A stretch of DNA of 64,000 nucleotides from Quercus robur. Lineage: Eukaryota > Streptophyta > Magnoliopsida > Fagales > Fagaceae. This document shows positions 1 to 12,938 of the stretch, piece by piece. The notes below the pieces were generated by a model that was not told where the DNA came from, searched no databases, and saw only the letters and a list, made by a program, of their open reading frames with translations. The stretch lies in assembly GCF_932294415.1 (NCBI RefSeq), contig NC_065541.1, positions 54,538,290 through 54,602,289 on the forward strand, read 5' to 3'. The position numbers and the translations under genes are program-made. The number at the start of each line of letters is the position of its first letter. Position 1 is the first letter of the stretch.

Positions 1-28
1 GAAAAATTTTAATTACAACAATTCTGAG

Positions 29-33
<5 letters not shown>

Positions 34-83
<50 letters not shown>
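34..83. repeat. Poly-A homopolymer tract (50 bp)
   Basis: An uninterrupted run of about 50 A sits at the left edge, just left of the antisense coding region of the retroelement fossil. It could be the A-tail of a retroposed insert or an expanded homopolymer. Its exact length is unreliable in most assemblies. Confidence 0.9.
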
Positions 84-85
<2 letters not shown>

Positions 86-134
86 CAAATTAAAGCTGAT
101 ACAAAAATTGGCCGGGTCCCCTACTTCTTCAACT

Positions 135-2724
135 TTATTTTGGCCCCTTTATTGGGGAGCTAAGTAGGATTAGCCTCAGGGCCCTTGGAGACAGCAGTTG
201 GGGGAATGGTCTGAAGGGCTGAACCAAGATAGCTGGCTCCTCGGCATAAGAGGCCAAAGCACTGACTATAGACTCAGCACCTTCTTGGGGCGCTTTAGGA
301 TTCGAACTTCCATGTATTTCTATCACCCCAAGAAGCTCACCCCCCTCGGCTGGCTCATCAGGAATGGACACGGCTAGAGCAGCCTCAAACCGAGTAGTCT
401 CAGCCTCTTCTGGAGCACTCACAGCCTCGGAGCTGGCAGAGGCAGTCTCGCGGATGACCGGAGGGTAGTATACCTTCTCCACCTTCCACAGATTGGATGA
501 AGCCTCAACCCCAGCTTGTTTAAGAGCTTCATTCTAGACTTGGGAGCAGTAGAGCTTGCATACTCCAGGGATTTGAGCCTTAAGAATGGCCTGGGTCTCA
601 GTCACCCCTGAGTTATAAGCCTCTTCCTCGGCTTTCTCCTTGAAGCTTTCGACCTTCGTCCTGGCAAATTTGGCCCACGTCTTAGCCCTCAAAGCTTCAT
701 CCCTAGCCTACTCTGCAACATTTTTGGCTCCCTCTGCCTCAGCCAGTTTCTTCTTTAGATCAACGATTTACTCCTTAGCAATCTTCAACTGATCTTCAGT
801 TTCAAGTAAACGCTTTGTTTGGCTTTCAGCCTGTCTTTGGGCGCTAGCTAGGCCTGATTCGACGCTGTCCCTGGCCCTAGTCATCTCTTTCAGCTCCTCC
901 CTGGCCTTAAAGAGGTCGGTCTCAGAGTTTTTTAGGGTCCGCGCAGTGTCCACGTGCTTGTTATGCTCAAGCTCCAGAGACTTGCTCTGCTCCTTAGCCT
1001 CATCCTCTAGCCTATAAGTGGCCTGGACAGCCTGCCAATTGGAACAAACATACAATGAGTTGGAAATCAAGAAACAAAAATCAACGGAGTCACAAGTGTC
1101 AGAGGCCTTACCATGCCCAAATACCTCTTGATGCTGAGGAAGATCTCTTGCCTCCTCAGTTTCCCTAACTCGGCCATATCAGTAGGGAGCAGCAGGGTCC
1201 TCTCCAACGCGTCGGCCACATAAATGCCTTTGCCGCCCTGGAAGTCCCTTAGGGAAGCGTTGTCCATCAGCGGCTCCCTATAAAGCCTTGGGGCAGGAAG
1301 CCAAGCCTAGGTCGCAGGTTGAGCGTCTATCTCCTTTCCCTAGCCTTGATGCCCAGTCTTCAATTGTTTCGAAGCTCGTGGGGCTTCGTCTTCCTCCTGA
1401 GAGAAGCGAGATTTCCCCCCATCCATGGGCTCCTTGCCTTTGGTAGCCCTCTTCCTTTTTGGATCGGTGGGCTTGAGCCAAGGAGGCAGAGTGGATTAGT
1501 GGGGAGGAGGAAGTCCAGATTGTGGAGATGGTGGCTATGATTAGGTAGGAGACGACCTAGTCTGGGCAGACTGAGGCTGGGGCGGTGAAGGAGGAGGAGG
1601 CTTGGATTGTGACTTCTCTGACGTGTCCTTCCCCGATTGGCCCTCAAGAAGGTCGAATAGGCTGGTCGTAGGTTTCCTCTTAAAGCTCATTTCTGCCTGA
1701 GAAAATGTCCCCACTGACAAAAGATTCGCCTCAGACAAATCGGGATCGCCCAAGTCACCAAAAGGATCCTCGAATGGACTAACTTGGTCAAACATGCCAA
1801 ATTCTTCCTCGAACAGACCCAAATCACCCTCGGCCTCCGCTGCTTGGTAGAATGAAGAAGAGCCTACCAACGGGATGCCTTCGGGGATAGTAGATCCTTT
1901 AGGGATCAAAAATCCGTGCTCTACTATAGCGATTTTCTGAAGTCGAGGATCATTAGCTCTGATCACGTGCTTCAGGGCGGTGAATGATTTTTGGATAGAA
2001 TTGTACCCTAGGATTCTGTGAGCAGCCCTGACTTGGTTGTCAGTTTCGTTTACAAAAACCGCCGCCTTTAGAATGGTCTCTAAATCTCCCTGGTTGGTCA
2101 GGTGAAAGTGTCGTTCAAAGGCGTGTGGATCTGTAAAAAGAAAACACATTCACATTAGCAATCGAACGATGCAAATTACAATGGCACAGAATATTAGCCC
2201 TCTCCTACTCTCGCTACCTCACCTGGCTCCCCCTCCTTTGTTAGGCAATGAAGGCCATCATGCCACTTCCTAGACACAATGAGAAAGTCCTTATTCAACC
2301 CTTTGCTGGTCTTAGGAAGGTACTGAATAAGCCGAACCTTATCATCCCTTGTCTTCATATAGCAGGATTTACCCCTCAGGTTTTGGAGGTTGTAGCACCA
2401 GTTTACGTCGTGGTGGGTTAACCTCAATCCCATTTTCTTGTTTAGAGCATCCACACAACCCAAGATCCTAAACATGTTTGCAGTGCATTGGGTGGGAGCT
2501 AGCCGGAAATACCTAAGGTAATCCCTCATCACTGGCCCCATAGGGATTCTTATACCACCTTCTATAAACGCAATTAGGGAAATCACCACTTCGCCCTCAT
2601 TTCTCCTAAAATGCCACTCTCCTTCCTCACAATACCTCAAACCTACATTAGGGGGTATCCTATAATCGACGATGAATTTCTCCATTGCCTCTTCGGTCTT
2701 AACCAACTTTTTTAATTTACCCAT
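135..2724 (-). mobile_element. Antisense accessory coding region of the gypsy fossil (gypsy-type 'transposase' domain plus coiled coil)
   Basis: Several minus-strand ORFs follow one another. The first (about 2.2-2.7 kb) has the pattern of the plant 'putative gypsy type transposase' domain: a GGIRIPMGPVMRDYLRYF stretch, then APTQ and an aromatic-rich HHDVNWCYNLQ stretch. The middle part (1.5-2.15 kb) is acidic, then proline/serine-rich. The last part (0.77-1.07 kb) is a Lys/Glu-rich coiled coil, followed by an acidic tail. Spliced antisense genes of this design are known in Tat elements. The role is unknown; a nuclear accessory protein is only a guess. The region is decayed. Confidence 0.55.
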
Positions 2725-3504
2725 TCCTAGAAATGGCTAGAATGACTCAGGAAAAGACAAAGGAGGGAGAGGGGTAAGAGGAAAAGAAACTTAGAAGAGA
2801 GAAAACATGAGTTAAGGAGAGAAGAAAGCTTACAGAAATGAGGAAAAACTCCTTGGACAGGCTTTTTATGCTGGAAAGAGACTTGAGTTTGGCAGGAAGT
2901 TTGACTAAACTTAGGATATGTGCACAAGAACTCTTAAGTGCAAAGGTAAAAAGACAAATAAATTCAAATGGGTATTTATACCTCCTATTAAAAGTAACTG
3001 TGCAGGTTTTCCCATCCATAAAGACAAAGGAATCTTTATCGTTAGATTACCATCGCACTGTTGAACGTGGGGAGCACAGAGCCGCCAGAATTTAATGAAG
3101 ACACGTTTCATATACCAAGGCGCCAGGAACGTACCTCAGGCAAGCGAAGAGGCTCTGGCATTGATGGAGGATAAGACTTGACAAGCCATGACAAAGGCCC
3201 GATGTCACCAAAACTCTCTTCTCCATCCGAGGAGCCGGACAGTAGGATTTTGAGGAGCTATTATGGGGCCAAAGAATTTGACAACCCCGGCCCACTTTAT
3301 AACGAGCCCAAGACCCATGCCGAGGAGGAAGAAATGACCGAAAACGGACAAAGAAAGCCCAAATAGCCTAGAAATGTTGCCGAGGACGATCCTGCTCTTG
3401 GCATCCCAACCCCCAGGAGGAAAGAACAGCACTCCGGTAAAAGCAACCTCCCAAAGCGCCCCTAGGAGAAGGACAAGTACAGTAGGATACCCATGGACGT
3501 ATGG

Positions 3505-4051
3505 TGTAGGAATAATTTAAGGAGAAACTGTCACCCCCGCATTGAATGCACCCAACTAACGTTCTGTCTGCATTAATGAGGAAATGACCCTTGAACAGTG
3601 TGGTCTTGGTTGCAGCAACTCATAGAGGATTTGGGAAGGTGGCTGGTGGGATAAGCACTCGAGTAATGACCTGCATGATCAACAGGTGGAGGGCCAAGAT
3701 CGACTGGAAAGAAGTATATAATGTGAGAGACCCTTCAAGAATGAGAGATCGAGGGAAAGGAGAAAAGAAAGGAGAAGACAGTAGCAATTGGCGTGACTTT
3801 GGAAACCTCTACAACCTAGCACTGAAGAAAGAAGAATAATCATTAAGTTCCTCGGATGAAGCGCCCAAGGACACCATTTCGCGCTTTTGTCTGTATCCTA
3901 GTTATCCAATCCATGTATAACCATGTCTAGTAGTTGTAGTTCAGACTAAGACCTAGTTTTTGAACCTATTCTCTACAAATTTATTGTATTGGGCCAACTA
4001 GGCTTGAGACCTTTCATCCAACTGTAGAAGTGCTTGAACCCAGTCCCTACA
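3505..4051 (+). repeat. Candidate 3' LTR of the gypsy fossil
   Basis: The segment starts TGTAGG and ends CCTACA, the short inverted termini expected of an LTR, and has a TATA-like TATATAA near 3715. It lies beyond the antisense region, where a 3' LTR is expected. The left boundary is uncertain: no clear polypurine tract precedes it, and an earlier start near 3.2 kb is possible. Confidence 0.4.
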
Positions 4052-6240
4052 GTAGCATTTTTTTTTCTTTCCAAATATAAGTATAATTCCTATATTATTG
4101 AAACTTGAATTTTAAGGTAATCTTTTGAATATTTATTGATTTTTTTAGGGATCATTTCTCTAATTTATAATGTATTTTCTATTTGTATTCTTTAGCCCAA
4201 ATTTTAAAGAATTTGACCCAAATAGAATAAAATTTCATAATTTTCAAACAAAAAATTAATTAATTTTTGAGCCAAAAACTTAAAAAACAACCTACAAAAA
4301 GATATAATTTAAGGCCCAACTAGTCCAAAATTGATCGAAGTGGACCAAAGTGGACTGCAATAGACCAAAGACAAGTTGTTAGTAAACTCACTACGTATTA
4401 TAGAATAGATAGTGACAAAAGTCATTAGTATTTTAAATTCCTTATATGGTGAAAGACAAAGATGAAGACAATTATCACCTTATCAATGGTGTTACTCATG
4501 GAATGTAGGCCCTCAAGGCTACATTCATGCTATGGTGTAACTTGTGGACTAAATGAAATTTCCGACATATTTATCGACCTAAGTTTGAATACCAATCATA
4601 ATCGTGCTAACAATAGATATATCTCTCATAGAGTTGAAGCTCATTAACAAACTATGTGGAAGCTCATCCGGATTCCTTGTTTCTATAGCCTAGGCCCAGC
4701 AAATAGAGTATCATTATAGTCACGCTCACATAGAAGACACCAACTTTTTTTTTTTTTTTTGAGAAAGACACCAACTTAAGTTGCCCCCTTCTACCTATTT
4801 TTCATTCATAAAAATAATAAATAAATAAAACAACCTATTTGGAAGCACACATTGCTTATTATTATTAGGAATAATGATAATAAAGATGAAACTCATAGAC
4901 GACCGATGGTAAGTACATTTTATTTTGTACTACTAGTAAGGATTATAAATTTTATAAAAGAATTGCAACTTTTGATTGTAATTATTATAGGAAGATTTTA
5001 TTGATTGATTGCTTGATGAGCTATGAGAAGGATAGTGCATGAATCACGTTTCATTAGATTTAGATACCTTTTCTAATGATGAATTATGTGTACAAGAAAT
5101 TGCTCCAATAATATTTTATTAAAAAAAAGTTGTCACTATTCTATAATGTGGAAATTTTGTGCAACCTTGTCCCTATCATATAATGTAATGAAAGTTGCAT
5201 ATGTAATATGTGTCATTGGCATGCTTCAACCCTGAGAAGAGGATGCATGTATTACAATACACAAGATACCTTCTCCCAAGATAAATTCGAAAATGTAATA
5301 TAATTATGTCATAAGAATATAACATAAAAAATTTATAGGTTAAATACACATGTTATTTAAAAGTATTTTATATTTTTATAAGTTTTATGTAATGAAAGTT
5401 TTTTATATAATATATATAACTAGGATTCGAACCTAGAGGGCCAAAATTCTTTGTTTGAAAATTTCAAAAATTGGTATGTCAACATTAGAGGTTGGCAATG
5501 TTGCATCATCAGTATTATTTGCATTTTTCTATAAAAAATATTGAACATTGTAGTTGACTTTCCCATAATCTATGAATCAGAAAAAAGTCATATTAATTAT
5601 AGGATAAAGTTTAGTTACAAAACAGATAGTAGGCTAAGGCACAACTTTACTAAATAAAATAAATATTACTACATATTTTGAAAATCTAACAATTGAATTA
5701 CATATTCTTTACACTCTTAATACACATGTCAAATTTTGTGTCAATCAAATATTATTTACTATTTGATCTATAACCTTATATTTTATGCATAATTTTAAAT
5801 TACAAAAATTTGCAATTTAAACAATTTATTGATAACTAAATATTGATCTTTAATTTTCTAGAAATTTTGCAAAAATAGAGGATATAAAAAGAAGATATAA
5901 TCCAATGGTAGATTTATCAAAATGAACATCTAATAAAAAGATATTGAGTAAAGTTATAGTCTAAGACTATAACCAATTTTGTAGTTAAAATTTTTCCTTA
6001 ATTATAGGGATTTATAACCAGTAGCTTTGTAGCTCAACTAAAACTTCCTAGTGGCTCAAATCCCCACTCATGCTTGTTGTAGTACTATCGAAAAAATAAG
6101 TGGTTCTAAACTTTTAGGTTCTTTGGTTGGATTGGGGTTGGACCAATTCTTTAATCTTTTCACATTAAAATTAAAAAAAAAATCAATTTAGTTATTATTT
6201 TCATATTATTATATATCTAATATCTTTATAATCTATATTA
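4052..6240. other. AT-rich intergenic spacer, no gene seen
   Basis: No ORF with family resemblance on either strand. The sequence is strongly AT-rich with scattered A and T runs. Decayed transposon sequence is likely but cannot be assigned. Confidence 0.6.
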
Positions 6241-7110
6241 TAAATATATATATATATATATATATCTAAAAACTGAAGCGTAGCATTTGTTGTTGCTATG
6301 CTCATATTACGCCACCTCATTCGCCACCTCATTGCCTGCATAATCATTCTTTTTCTTATTTACTTTTTATTCCTAAATTTTGTTGACAATATTAGAATAT
6401 ATAAATATTTTTTGAGAATATATTAAATATATAAATAGATTGACTTTATATATTCATCTTGGGCAGTTTTAACTTTATATATAGCTTCGCGTTTATAAAT
6501 TCATCTACTTTATTTAGATATTTATAACTAAGCAATAAAATCGATGAAAAATTTAAAACAAAAAACAATGTCTATAAATATCTATCTATACTATTATATA
6601 ATCTATATCTATATATATCTAAAAGTTGAAGTATAGTATTGATTGTTGTTATGCTCATATTGCGTCACCTCATTCGTCACGTCATTGCCTTTATAATCAT
6701 TTTTTTCTTATTTAATTTTTATTCCTAAATTTTGTTGACAATCTATATATATATATATATATATATATATCTAAAAACTGAAGCGTAGCATTTATTTTTG
6801 CTATGCTTATATTGCGCCACCTCATTCGCCATGTCATTGCTTGCATAATCATTATGTTTCTTATTTAATTTTTATTCTTAAATTTTGTTGACAATATTAG
6901 AATATATAAATTTTTTTAGAGAATATATTAAATATATAAATAGATTGACTTTACACATTCATCCTGGGCAGTTTTAACTTTATATATAACTTTGCATTTA
7001 TAAATTCATCTACTTTATTTAGATGCTTATAACTAAGCAATAAAATCAATGAAGAATTTAAAACAAAAAATAATGTCTATACATATCTATCTATACTATT
7101 ATATAATAAT
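6241..7110. repeat. Tandemly repeated Helitron-like terminal segments
   Basis: Three copies of a segment beginning near TATCTAAAA(A/G)(C/T)TGAAG and running through GCCACCTCATTCGCCA lie at about 6263, 6607 and 6767. A second shared block (about 6385-6605 and 6890-7100) ends in TCTATACTATTATATAAT. The TCTATACTATTA start followed by a GCCAC(G/C)TCA motif resembles the 5' ends of plant non-autonomous Helitrons. (TA)n tracts separate the units. No CTRR 3' end or Rep/helicase gene was found, so this looks like an array of 5' termini or partial copies. Confidence 0.4.
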
Positions 7111-7490
7111 GGAAGCTTCAAAATAAATTTTACAAAGCTATTTTTGTGCCATGTCATTAGCAGCCTTTTTTTATTTTTTATTTTTTGCAATTTTTAGTTT
7201 TTTACTTTGTTTAACCTTTCATCTTCTTCAACAATTGTCTTCTTCTTAGTTCAAATTTTCATCAATCAAATGTTTAAATTTCAAGTTTTTATAGTCTAAA
7301 ATTATACATAAAAAATAAATTTATGAGTCGAATTGTAAATAACATATTATTGACACAAAAATTAACATGCATGTTAAGGACAGCAAGAACATGCAATCAG
7401 TGATTAGATTTTTAAAAAATGTAATCATGTTAATTTTTTTTAATGTGAGTCGTAGTCATTATATAACTACAACCAAGTTTTAGCCAAACT
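7111..7490. other. AT-rich spacer
   Basis: It starts with a GCTTC...GCCATGTCATTAGCAGCC stretch that may continue the Helitron-like element to its left. No coding sequence or RNA gene is seen. Confidence 0.5.
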
Positions 7491-7971
7491 TTGTCCAAGA
7501 GTAATAAACAATTCTAATATACTTTCATGATTTTGGTACTGTAGTTGAACATTGATGCAAAATTGAAATTTCGACAGTCAAATGATGATGATCAGTTTAT
7601 TGCCAAAAGAAAACAAAAATTATTAGCTTAATGCATTTAGATTCTTCCTTCCTTCCAAGCATTTCACATTTTGGTTACAAATGTTGAGATCCAAAGCAAC
7701 ATATATTAGCTTCCAAGTTCCATTATAGCCAAACTTTGTCCGAGAGTAATAAACAATTCCCGATATATTTTTATGGTTTTTGTACTGTAGTTGAACATTG
7801 ATGCATTAGAAAAATTGAAATTTCGACAGTCAAATGATGCTGATCAGTTTATTGCCAAAAGATAACAAAAATTATTAGCTTAATGCATTTAGATTCTTCC
7901 TTCCTTCCAAGCATTTCACATTTTGGTTACAAATGTTGACCGATCCAAAGCAACATATATTTAGCTTCCAA
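7491..7971. repeat. Direct tandem duplication, two units of about 235-245 bp
   Basis: Unit 1 (about 7491-7725) and unit 2 (about 7726-7971) each run from TAGCCAAACTTTGTCC to AGCTTCCAAGTTCCA. They share long identical blocks around TTCGACAGTCAAATGATG and TTCCTTCCTTCCAAGC. Differences are a handful of substitutions and short indels, so the duplication is fairly recent. No coding content. Confidence 0.85.
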
Positions 7972-8572
7972 GTTCCAACTATCTGCTCGCTGCGTGTTTC
8001 GACTTTTTTTTTTATAGTTTTTATCATAACCGCTTTGCCTCTCTCTCTCTCTCTACATATTTTTTCAACCAATTTGTCCATTATATCATTTTCAACCGCT
8101 AGCAATTGTTTATTGATTATACTTCATATGATCATGACTCAACCCATAGGATAACTCTCCATTAACAGTTTTTGGCCTTACTCAGCTAACTATATAAAAT
8201 TGACAAATTCATTCTACATGTTGTCTATTCTAAAATTTCCATGTCCAAGTTGTTCTCTAAAAAATTTTCTGGTATAAAAATTACCTTTCAAACAACACCA
8301 GCTTAAAAGTTCTCTCATCTAGACATAGATTTCAACAATATTTGTCAAACATGAAAGGGAGCATAAAATACTGTAGCAGTAGCTCATTACATTTGAGAAG
8401 TTCATGACAAAAGATCAGCCAGAGAAGTGAGAAATGGAACCTTTTTATTTATCTCATCAGAACATCTGAAGTATACTGCAGAGGTAGAATAGTTTGTTTA
8501 GAACATGGTATGACAAGCTAAACCTGCCCTTGTAAATTCATATATATTACTCAGAACTATCAGGTGCACAAC
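7972..8572. other. 3' flank and likely 3' UTR of the quinone oxidoreductase gene
   Basis: Contains a CT microsatellite near 8040 and AT-rich sequence. The part next to 8572 should be the 3' UTR of the minus-strand reductase gene; no canonical poly(A) signal was confirmed. Confidence 0.5.
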
Positions 8573-10862
8573 TCAGGAAACATAAATTTTCTTAAGATCC
8601 ATTTCAGATGTTACATTGTTCTTGCTCTCTGATGGAATAGAGGAGGGAAGATGCTGTGAAGGGAAGGGAGAGATGACAACTTTTCCTCTTGCTCTTCCAG
8701 TTTCCAAATACCGAAAAGCTTCAATTACATCTCCAAAATTATAAGGGCCAGTTGGATCAATCACAGCCTTAAGCTTTCCACCCTCCAAATATGGCCTAAG
8801 CTTCTCTAAGTTTTCACCAGAAACTGTCAAGCTCGAATAAACAGCTCTTGGGTTAGTCAAAGGCCATGTTATGTCAACAATTGGCGCGTCATCCTTAGCT
8901 ACTAAAGAAGAATTCTTGCTGTCACCTGAAGATGAAAATTTTAATGAAAAATGAGGACCAATTGGATAGTGATAGTCTAACAGATAAGCATGCTTAATAG
9001 GGTAAATCAGATTCTTGGTTCAATCCCACAATCTAGTAAAAATAACCATGTTACTAACCTTGGTCAAGCTAACAGTGACATGATGAAACACTTTCCTTAC
9101 AAAGCCTACCAGATAATAAGGAATACTAAATCTCACTTCAAAGCACTGAATTAAAAATTTGCTTTAGAAGAGAAATATTAACAGCTACCAATGACCTTTA
9201 AGCTAAATGAAACCCCCATGCTCCATAAGGATTGGGGGGTGGTTGGTGAAATCATGGATTCAAATTTCAAGTCCCAGTAATCAATCAAACAAAAAAATAC
9301 ACTCAAATTGAGTACGTGCACTGCAACCAGTTTTTTAATCACAAGGAAAACAGAAAATGTAAAAAAGAATGAGGCTTTTAGCTCTAATTTTCTCATATTG
9401 TTTTCTCCAAAAATGCAAAGCAGTTGTAATGGTTTAAAGTAGTAACAGTACAGCAATCATGCTTTCACATATACAGATTATTTGCCTAATAACAAGGGTC
9501 AATAAATTTTAAGATCTATTCAACAAATCAAGTTGCTAATATGAAAAGAGAGCTACCATAGAGCACTTCCCTAGGGTGGAAATTCTAAGTAAAATAATCC
9601 ATGTGAGAAATTTACCAATTGTATCATAGACGAAATCATATTTCTCGTTGATGTCTTCATATCTAGTCTTTGTGTAGTCTACAACTTTATCAGCACCCAA
9701 CTTTTTAACAAATTCCACCTTTGGGGTACTAGTTGTAGCCACAACATAAGAAGCTCCATACAAGTGCTTGGCTAGTTGAACAACCAAAGTTCCAACACCA
9801 CCTGCTCCACCTACTACAAAAATCGATTGCCTCTCTTTAAAACCTGCAGTTTTGAAACCTTCTATTGCAGTCTGAACTGCTAAAGGCAAGCTGGCAGCTT
9901 CCTCAAATGAAAGGTTTTTCGGTTTTCTTGCAATCAAACTCTCTTCCACAACTATTAACTCTGCCAGAGTTCCAAGCTGCTTTAAATTTTCTTCTGCATT
10001 AAAATCTTGGATGTTCCCATAAATCTCATCACCTATAGCAAATTTCGTAACACTGCTGCCTATTTCTAGCACTACACCAGCCATGTCACAGCCAGGGACC
10101 ACCTGCACGAATACTAACATAAATGATATATCTTAAAATCTTGCTGGTTCAAATTTAATTGCTAACCTGCTAGGGAGTAGGGGCCAGGAGTTATTTTTTT
10201 GCATGTTTGTATAATGTTTTTCAGCAGTATTAGTACAAAGATCTATAAATTTCTCAAAGGTATTAGCATATAATACGTAAAAGATTATTTGCAAGCCACA
10301 AATATGCAACATTTTTTCAGCTTAAATTAATATCCTTATTCAACATGAATTTATTATCTATTGTTCTTTACCTTGTCTTTCCTGCCTGCTTCAAATTATT
10401 TACAGCAGATCCCTCCCCCCCCCCCAACATATTTTTCTGTTAATCTTAAATGACAAAGTTTTTCTTTCACATCCTGTATCTTAAAATAGTAAACCAACTC
10501 ATCTTTACAGTAGATTCCAAAGGAGTCCTATGATATAGCAAGACAATATAAAGCAATTCAAACCAATAACTTAACAAATCAGAACTGTTGCTTAGAAAAA
10601 AAAAAACATCACATCCCCCCGGCGGTGTGCTGGGTGGCCACTTAGTATAAATTTACTCCTTGTTTTCGCACTTTTGGTTCCTACTCACAGGAAAGTCAGA
10701 AGAAAGGATTGGTCTCTGCCGCCTCTTGGAATCGATGGGATTCAAAGCAGCAGCTCGAACTTGGACAAGAAGTTGGTTATGCAGGGGAGTTGGAATAGGG
10801 AAGTCTCCCAGTTTGAGGACTTCCTTGGGACCATTCTCCTCGTAAAGCCAAGCTTTCTGCAT
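8573..10862 (-). CDS. NADPH-dependent quinone oxidoreductase / 2-methylene-furan-4-one reductase-like protein
   Basis: A zinc-independent medium-chain dehydrogenase/reductase that should reduce the C=C bond of quinones or enones (strawberry FaQR/EO and plant alkenal reductases) with NADPH. Three exons on the minus strand: 10689-10862, 9616-10102 and 8573-8925. All junctions are GT-AG and the frame stays open, giving 337 residues. The N-terminal GroES-like part begins MQKAWLYEENGPKEVLKLGD and includes ALNPIDSKRRQ. The nucleotide-binding loop VVGGAGGVG lies at about residues 154-162. The C-terminal part contains APIVDITWPLTNPRAVYSS. No plastid transit peptide precedes the domain, unlike Arabidopsis AOR, so a cytosolic form is likely. 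The hydrophilic tail after VVISPF is about 27 residues and somewhat longer than usual. The introns (586 and 690 bp) hold nothing recognisable. The exact substrate cannot be told from sequence. Confidence 0.93.
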
Positions 10863-12689
10863 ATTTCAATACAGAGATCTCTTGTCCTCTCCAATTTAGA
10901 CAGCTAGGAGATACTTTCAAATACTAGATTTAAGGCAGAGCTAAACTGATCAGCTTGAGCCTTATGAGGATAGGGAGAGTTATATTAAGTTATGGAAGGA
11001 AAGAACTGAAAATAGTGATTGTACTATCCATGAAAAAAAGATGCTGTGATTAAATGAGTGGATATCAGTGAAGATGATGAAATATCTTATATGCTATATG
11101 ATTGACATAGTGATTTTTTCTTCTATAATTGGGTAATGGCTCCAGTGATGAGACCAAAATAAATCTCCTCACTGCAATGAACATTAGTGGTACTGATTAT
11201 GTTGTTCTTGTTTTTGTGTATGAGATAAATGCAAAAAGATTGTGTGGCAGGTGAGCAATGTATTGTGCACATCGATCCAATAGTAGGCATGGGCTCAATT
11301 GCTAGTATAACACTATAACTTTGAAGGCTAATCTAGCTACTTGATAAAAATATGTTGATGTTGATACCTTATCTATCTGAAGTGATTAGGGTAGAAAGCA
11401 TGTGATAGATAGATAAGATCGTATTAGTTTCACCTTGAAGAATGCTCAATCAAGAAGTGGCCCACAAATTTATTGCTCCAGACTTCAAGTTGCAGGTATC
11501 CCATTTCAGTAATTATGACAATGGTGAAAACTATCTAATTTTTCAAAGCTATGGCGTTCTCCAATGATGTTCCATTCATTTCACCAAAACAATACTCAAG
11601 TTTATACTCCAATCTGAAATAGCACCCCTCCGTATTTCTAGTAACTTTTGGTGAGCACTTACAGCTTCTTATGTCAACAAAAGAATAGGCAAAACTACAA
11701 TCAACCATTTTGGGGTTTCAAAACTTTCAATTTATCACATATAATTGCTGAGATAACCTGGCACTTATACCTTAGGTTTACAAACACTGAAATTTTGAGC
11801 AATCCCCAGAAAAAAGATAACCTAAAATTAATGGTTCAAACTTGAGATTGGTGGTTTGTGCTATAGAAATTAATTAAGAGAATCATTATTTGGAAATTGA
11901 CATCCAATCCGTTCTGTTAGCTACAAAAATCTTCAATAATTAAGGTAGTAATAATAATTGAAGGTTTATATATATGCTGGATTGAAGAATATTTGTACAA
12001 AGAAGAACTCGCAGCAATAATTATATGGTAGAGACAAAATGACTACTAATAATGTTACCAATGTGAAGGTTGTGACCACTTTCTGTACCATCCATTCCAA
12101 TGAGGGGGGCTGAGGTAGACAGGGAGCCAGATATATATATATATATATATATATATGTATCCATATATAAGTACAAGTCGCTGTATCATGATGAATATGA
12201 AATCCACATATATGTAACCGCGCTTCTCTTTGATAGGCACTAAAAAAAAAGTACTATAACTTAAGGTTAATTCTTGTTACACACTTAGTACATATACACA
12301 TAATGTGTAATTATTACACAATTACCACTCATAACTTAAACACCATGAGAGAAAATTATCCATTGTTCAAAAAACTTAAATTGTTAGGAAAGAGGAGTGA
12401 ATTGTTTCAACAAAAAGAAAACAAGCATTGATTCTCAAAAACAGCCTCCATGAACTACACATACATAGCTATATTTCTAAATAGAGTTGTTAACATTCTT
12501 ATATAATCTAACATTAGCAACATGTTACAAAAAACTACTCATAACACAGGTCACCAACTTCCCTTTTCATCAAGCACATGTTCAAAACAACGTCCCAAAT
12601 CCTTTTAATAATAATTTTTTTTATAAAAAAAAACATAGAATAAATAAATGATCCAAAGCATCAACATGCACAACACAACACACCCTCTT
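10863..12689. other. Intergenic spacer upstream of the reductase
   Basis: This includes the promoter side of the minus-strand reductase gene. It has a (TA)n microsatellite near 12130-12157. Short ORFs here show no family pattern and no RNA gene was recognised. Confidence 0.5.
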
Positions 12690-12938
12690 TCAAAGCCCAA
12701 GTAGCCGTGCCCTATATTTGGTAGTGAACTTGTCGTTGAGATCAACGAACCAGCTTACACATGCATTCTTAATTAGGTACACTTTTTGAGAACCACACCA
12801 ACTGCTTCCACCGCCTAGCCAAAGGCTTCTTGTCACGGATTGTATGCCAACTTCAAGTGTATCTGCCAGTATACTTTTTATTTGCGCAACCACGGTCGCC
12901 TTGTTCTCCGCCACTTCTGCCACCGACGACGACTCCAT
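12690..12938 (-). CDS. Hypothetical small protein, doubtful
   Basis: An 82-residue ORF begins MESSSVAEVAENKATVVAQ and ends RARLLGL. It is preceded on the minus strand by sequence that could be a 5' UTR (CCAAAGTCCAAACCCACAACC), and the region is less AT-rich than its surroundings. I do not recognise a family. It has two cysteines and a short hydrophobic stretch but no signal peptide. It may be a remnant exon of a lost gene rather than a working gene. Confidence 0.25.
   Translation of the reverse strand: MESSSVAEVAENKATVVAQIKSILADTLEVGIQSVTRSLWLGGGSSWCGSQKVYLIKNACVSWFVDLNDKFTTKYRARLLGL

Larger units (their letters stand above)
84..4051 (+). mobile_element. 3' part of a Ty3/gypsy (Tat-type) LTR retrotransposon fossil
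   Basis: No gag or pol is visible in the window; only the region downstream of pol seems present. It holds minus-strand coding sequence resembling the antisense accessory gene known from Tat-lineage elements, followed by a probable 3' LTR. Orientation (+) is inferred because in this lineage the antisense gene lies between pol and the 3' LTR. The 5' part lies beyond the window or is lost, so no target-site duplication can be tested. The element is broken and its age cannot be read without the second LTR. Confidence 0.6.

Noticed and set aside
12055-12240. ORF with repeated Ile-Tyr
   Set aside because: Translation of a (TA)n microsatellite.
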